Source: UMGS1052 sp045532035 (lineage in GTDB: Bacteria > Bacillota > Clostridia > Oscillospirales > CAG-382). From it: a DNA stretch of 25,483 bases. Position numbers and translations under genes: made by a program. Positions within the stretch are counted from its first letter, which is position 1, and each line of letters begins with the position of its first letter. Below are positions 23,253-25,483 of the stretch, one piece after another. The notes beneath the pieces are model-generated. The model was not told the origin of the DNA. It saw only the letters and a program-made list of their open reading frames with translations, and ran no database searches. The stretch covers positions 1-25,483 of the forward strand of contig JAZSFD010000085.1 in assembly GCA_045532035.1 (NCBI GenBank), read 5' to 3'.

Positions 23253-23303
23253 TGCAAAAAACATCTTAATAGCAACCAATAGAAACGCTATAAATGGTAT
23301 AAT
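23251..23303 (+). promoter_or_regulatory. Promoter region of the ATPase gene
   Basis: TATAAT at 23298-23303 in the context ATGGTATAATTTT, the same as copy B. The -35 region is poor (ACCAAT at 17 bp). A GTTGC...GCAAC inverted pair (23251-23275) uses the same GTTGC motif found in copies A and B, so the unit may be co-regulated. Confidence 0.5.
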
Positions 23304-23350
23304 TTTATAAGGTATAAATGCCTAATATAAGCAAGGAAAAAGGTGTTACT

Positions 23351-24934
23351 ATGGCTAAGAAGAAAAAAGTGCAAGACGAATCTTCAGTAAACGATAATGA
23401 GGATAGTAAACAAGATAAATTGATTTTAGAGCTACTAGATGATATACCTATTATTCGTACTGAAAATTATATTGAAGTTCAGCTAAAAAGAACTAATAGA
23501 ACCTCTATGGTTCCTATAGACAGTAATGAGGTTGTAGAATATATAGTATACGAATTTAGAAATAGGTATGGTTTTTGGGCTAAGCCAAGCATAATAAAAA
23601 ACTGTATAATGTATAAAAAGAATTATGGCTATAACCTAGAAGTAACTGAGCCAAAACATCGTATAGCATATTGCGGTGATTCAATAGTTTATGATTTAAT
23701 GGACGGTAATTGTGTTGTTGTTAATAGGAACGGTTGGGAGGTTAAGGAAAACAACTATTTGTTTTTTAGGCGGTCTGGTTATGCAATACCACAAGCGAAA
23801 CCGATTCGCTGTCCTAATGGTTGGGGACGAATAAAAAAGTATATTAACCTGCCTGAGGAACAAAAGATACTTTTTATTGCCTATATGATTGCTTGTTTTA
23901 ACCCGAATTTTACTTTTCCGTCTGCTTGTATCAGCGGTGCTAGTGGTAGCGGAAAATCTACGTTAACTAAAATATTGAAAAGGGTAATTGACCCAGTATC
24001 GGGAGAGGGAGTAAACGTACTCACTAATAATTTAGATGACCTAAAGGTATTGCTGAACTCTAACTATTATGTAGCTTTTGATAATCTATCAAGAATTTCA
24101 AACGCTATGAGTAACTTCTTTTGTACAGTTGTAACTGGCGGTACTTTCGTAAGTAGAACAAAATTTGAAAATGATAAACCTTTTACTATAACCTTAAAAC
24201 AAGGCTTATGTTTGAATGGAATCGGAAATTTTGTTATAAATGACGATTTTGTTGATAGAGCTTTGTTTTTTAAGACAAAACCTTTTGCCAAATCAACTAA
24301 CAAAGGCGAAAATAAATTATGGGCTACTTTTGAAGAAGAAAAGCCTTACATTATGGGAAGCATATTTGAAATACTATCTAAGGCTTTAGCTATTCATCCT
24401 ACAGTTGAAATAGAAAACCCTATACGATTAGCGGATTTTCATAGTTTTGGATATGCTGTAGCTGAGGCTATGGGAGGGTACGGAAAATGCTTTAATGAGT
24501 GTATAGCTAGGAACAAAGATATACAAATGGAAGTAGTTGACGAAAACTTTGACATAGTAAGAATAGTGATAGATTTTCTAAAAGAAAATGACGGAGAATG
24601 GTGTAGTACCGTAAGTATGTTTTATAAATCACTTAGGGATTTTGTCATACTTGCAGAAGATGGGAAATATGATAAAAAAGCTATGCCTAAAGCTCCTAAC
24701 AAACTATCACTAGCACTTAGTAATCACGAAGCCCATTTAGCAAAAAGGGGTTATCGGTATGAAATAAAGAAAAACGGTATCGGAAACCACGTTATAACTT
24801 TCCATACTGACGTTATAATTCGTAAACCTATTACTGGAATTAGAGAACCTATAATACTAAAAGATAGCACAAGAGAGCTTACCTCTCAACTTATAGACAG
24901 CTTGATAGCTGATATAGAGGAATCCGAAGAATGA
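23351..24934 (+). CDS. P-loop ATPase / putative replication helicase of the mobile element
   Basis: 527 residues from ATG 23351 (AAGGTG upstream; the ATG at 23318 is too near the predicted transcript start). N-terminus Lys-rich, then a domain of about 150 residues of unclear fold. The ATPase domain has Walker A GASGSGKST (about 198-206), a VAFDNLSRIS Walker B/sensor-like segment, then a TGG..VSRTKFENDK stretch and DRALFFKTKPF. This order (DNLS, TGG..R, DR..) is what I know from SF3-like/phage primase-helicase-type ATPases of phages and integrative elements. No primase (TOPRIM or AEP) motif is recognisable. Probably initiates or unwinds element DNA. G+C is visibly lower than the chromosomal genes. 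Confidence 0.8.
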   Translation: MAKKKKVQDESSVNDNEDSKQDKLILELLDDIPIIRTENYIEVQLKRTNRTSMVPIDSNEVVEYIVYEFRNRYGFWAKPSIIKNCIMYKKNYGYNLEVTEPKHRIAYCGDSIVYDLMDGNCVVVNRNGWEVKENNYLFFRRSGYAIPQAKPIRCPNGWGRIKKYINLPEEQKILFIAYMIACFNPNFTFPSACISGASGSGKSTLTKILKRVIDPVSGEGVNVLTNNLDDLKVLLNSNYYVAFDNLSRISNAMSNFFCTVVTGGTFVSRTKFENDKPFTITLKQGLCLNGIGNFVINDDFVDRALFFKTKPFAKSTNKGENKLWATFEEEKPYIMGSIFEILSKALAIHPTVEIENPIRLADFHSFGYAVAEAMGGYGKCFNECIARNKDIQMEVVDENFDIVRIVIDFLKENDGEWCSTVSMFYKSLRDFVILAEDGKYDKKAMPKAPNKLSLALSNHEAHLAKRGYRYEIKKNGIGNHVITFHTDVIIRKPITGIREPIILKDSTRELTSQLIDSLIADIEESEE

Positions 24935-24998
24935 GAGGGATACCCTAATTAAATTTTAAAATTAACCCCTTTAACCATTAAAAGTGTTTAAGTAACAC

Positions 24999-25056
24999 AA
25001 GGCTACCATTAAATACGGCTTAAACTGACTTAAAAACCGTTAAAAATGGTAGCCTT
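24999..25056 (+). terminator. Large hairpin downstream of the ATPase gene
   Basis: 12-bp perfect arms AAGGCTACCATT (24999-25010) and AATGGTAGCCTT (25045-25056) with an inner ACGG/CCGT pair. Followed by TATTTG, so it may terminate the ATPase transcript. The flanking A/T-rich stretch repeats ACCATTAAA twice (24974 and 25006) with many TTAA steps, so an origin-like role is also possible. Confidence 0.6.
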
Positions 25057-25177
25057 TATTTGTGGGCTGAGTATTAAATTTGATACCCGATAAAAAACTT
25101 TTACTCACCTTTTGTTGTTCCTTACAGCGTTTTTATAGTGCAATCGTAAACTTTTAAAAAAACTTTTGGGGAACCAC

Positions 25178-25206
25178 TTTACTTTTCGTAAGACTTTAGA
25201 TATAAT
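25178..25206 (+). promoter_or_regulatory. Rightward promoter facing the attP junction
   Basis: TTTACT (25178-25183), 17 bp, TATAAT (25201-25206). No sizeable gene follows before the core at 25365 (a 14-codon frame at about 25230 is the best), so it reads toward the attachment site and, in a circle or tandem copy, into the tRNA-Leu and integrase region. The 25207-25364 transcript can fold: AAGACTT...AAGTCTT with inner TCCT/AGGA. Confidence 0.5.
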
Positions 25207-25304
25207 TACTATGAAATGAGGCAAAACGTTCTTGGTGGAATGCGAATAAGACTTTCCTCAGGAATCGTGAAGTCTTACGAGTGAAAAAGCGTAATAGTCT
25301 TACG
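25187..25304. repeat. CGTAAGACT repeats beside the attachment core
   Basis: CGTAAGACT at 25187-25195 (direct), and its reverse complement AGTCTTACG at 25271-25279 and 25296-25304. Related forms touch the cores: CGTAAAATT (25360-25368) and CGTAAGATT (17789-17797). They are candidates for integrase or accessory-factor binding sites. Confidence 0.6.
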
Positions 25305-25364
25305 CAGGGTTACATTATAGGTACAAAAATTTTCGGGTAAGTGGTAGGATAGAACACTCGTAAA

Positions 25365-25483
25365 ATTCAGGTTTTTACACCATTTTTGACGAGTTCCCGA
25401 ACCGCCGAAATATCCCGAAAAGACTGGCATTCTCAGCAGAAAAGCGGTGTGCGGTTGGCACGTAAGATTCAGGTATTCATTCT
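25365..25483. repeat. attP-like junction and 119-bp direct repeat, copy 2 (cut by window end)
   Basis: Core TTCAGGT here is flanked by inverted arms (GTAAA to the left, TTTAC to the right), as expected of an attP, whereas in the tRNA the same 7 bases are flanked by the anticodon stem ATAGA/TCTAT (attB). From 25365 on, the sequence equals 17693-17811 without a mismatch to the last base. Hence the element's right end is joined to its own left end. Confidence 0.85.

Larger units (their letters stand above)
17693..25364 (+). mobile_element. tRNA-Leu-integrated genetic element, 7,672-bp unit
   Basis: Bounded by the core ATTCAGGT at 17693 and its recurrence at 25365. It carries a full tRNA-Leu, a tyrosine recombinase just inside the left end, an XRE regulator, a P-loop replication-type ATPase, small accessory genes and lower G+C than the flanking operon. 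No relaxase, type IV secretion, capsid, portal or terminase is visible. It fits a satellite-like island or small integrative element with autonomous replication capacity. The true chromosomal right junction (core joined to the original tRNA 3' half) is not in the window, so one copy, a tandem array and a mixture with excised circles cannot be separated. Confidence 0.8.

Noticed and set aside
17693..25483. Conjugative element or intact prophage
   Set aside because: No relaxase, coupling protein, type IV secretion, capsid, portal, terminase or lysis gene is visible in the 7.7-kb unit.

Overview
The window looks like a chromosomal segment of a Gram-positive gut-type Clostridia bacterium (Oscillospiraceae/Ruminococcaceae-like; genus not determinable by eye) ending in a mobile element inserted at a tRNA-Leu gene. 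Support for the lineage: a Firmicutes-type division/cell-wall cluster with a PASTA-containing PBP, HPr kinase/phosphorylase beside a ROK glucokinase, a YlmC/YmxH-type sporulation protein, AGGAGG-type ribosome sites, near-consensus TTGACA/TATAAT promoters, and a cohesin-dockerin protein.

Bases 1-3740: a truncated PLP aminotransferase, a ROK glucokinase and HPr kinase on the minus strand, each with its own recognisable promoter, then ribosomal protein L28 (rpmB) divergently on the plus strand. Bases 3740-4590 have no gene. They hold two copies of a ~135-140-bp intergenic repeat, another hairpin and the ftsZ terminator.

Bases 4590-14900 are a compact dcw operon on the minus strand, in transcription order mraZ-rsmH-ftsL-PBP(ftsI/spoVD)-mraY-ftsW-murG-ftsQ/divIB-ftsZ. 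It lacks the mur ligases and ftsA. It starts at a good promoter followed by helically phased TGGAT repeats that look like MraZ operator boxes, and ends at a strong terminator after ftsZ. Divergently lie a PRC-barrel YlmC-like gene and a metallophosphoesterase whose C-terminal beta-propeller half is cut off by two single-base frameshifts.

Bases 17600-25483 are the most interesting part. A consensus promoter leads into the 5' half of a tRNA-Leu(CAG). Its 7-base anticodon loop (TTCAGGT) is joined to foreign DNA, and 190 bp later a complete tRNA-Leu(CAG) follows, then a tyrosine integrase. At the far end of the window the same TTCAGGT core reappears, flanked by inverted arms (GTAAA/TTTAC), followed by an exact copy of the 119 bp next to the first core, up to the last base. 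The simplest reading is a 7,672-bp integrative element that recombines in the anticodon loop, breaks the host tRNA and brings a full replacement, with its attP junction captured because it is circular or tandem. Base composition drops clearly inside it (a sampled 60-base line of the ATPase gene is 28% G+C, one in the PBP gene 47%).

The element encodes the integrase, a small unknown protein, a DUF6809-type protein among several large hairpins, an XRE repressor coupled by an ATGA overlap to a secreted cohesin-dockerin protein, then three rightward transcription units (lipoprotein; DUF1643 protein plus Cys-rich protein; P-loop replication-type ATPase). Two units share a nearly identical 54-bp promoter, and two terminators are 31/32 identical. 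No relaxase, capsid or conjugation gene is visible, so it resembles a satellite or small integrative element with its own replication ATPase. Five apparent frameshifts between 16.5 and 21.2 kb all need one extra base, so sequence errors must be considered alongside true gene decay.
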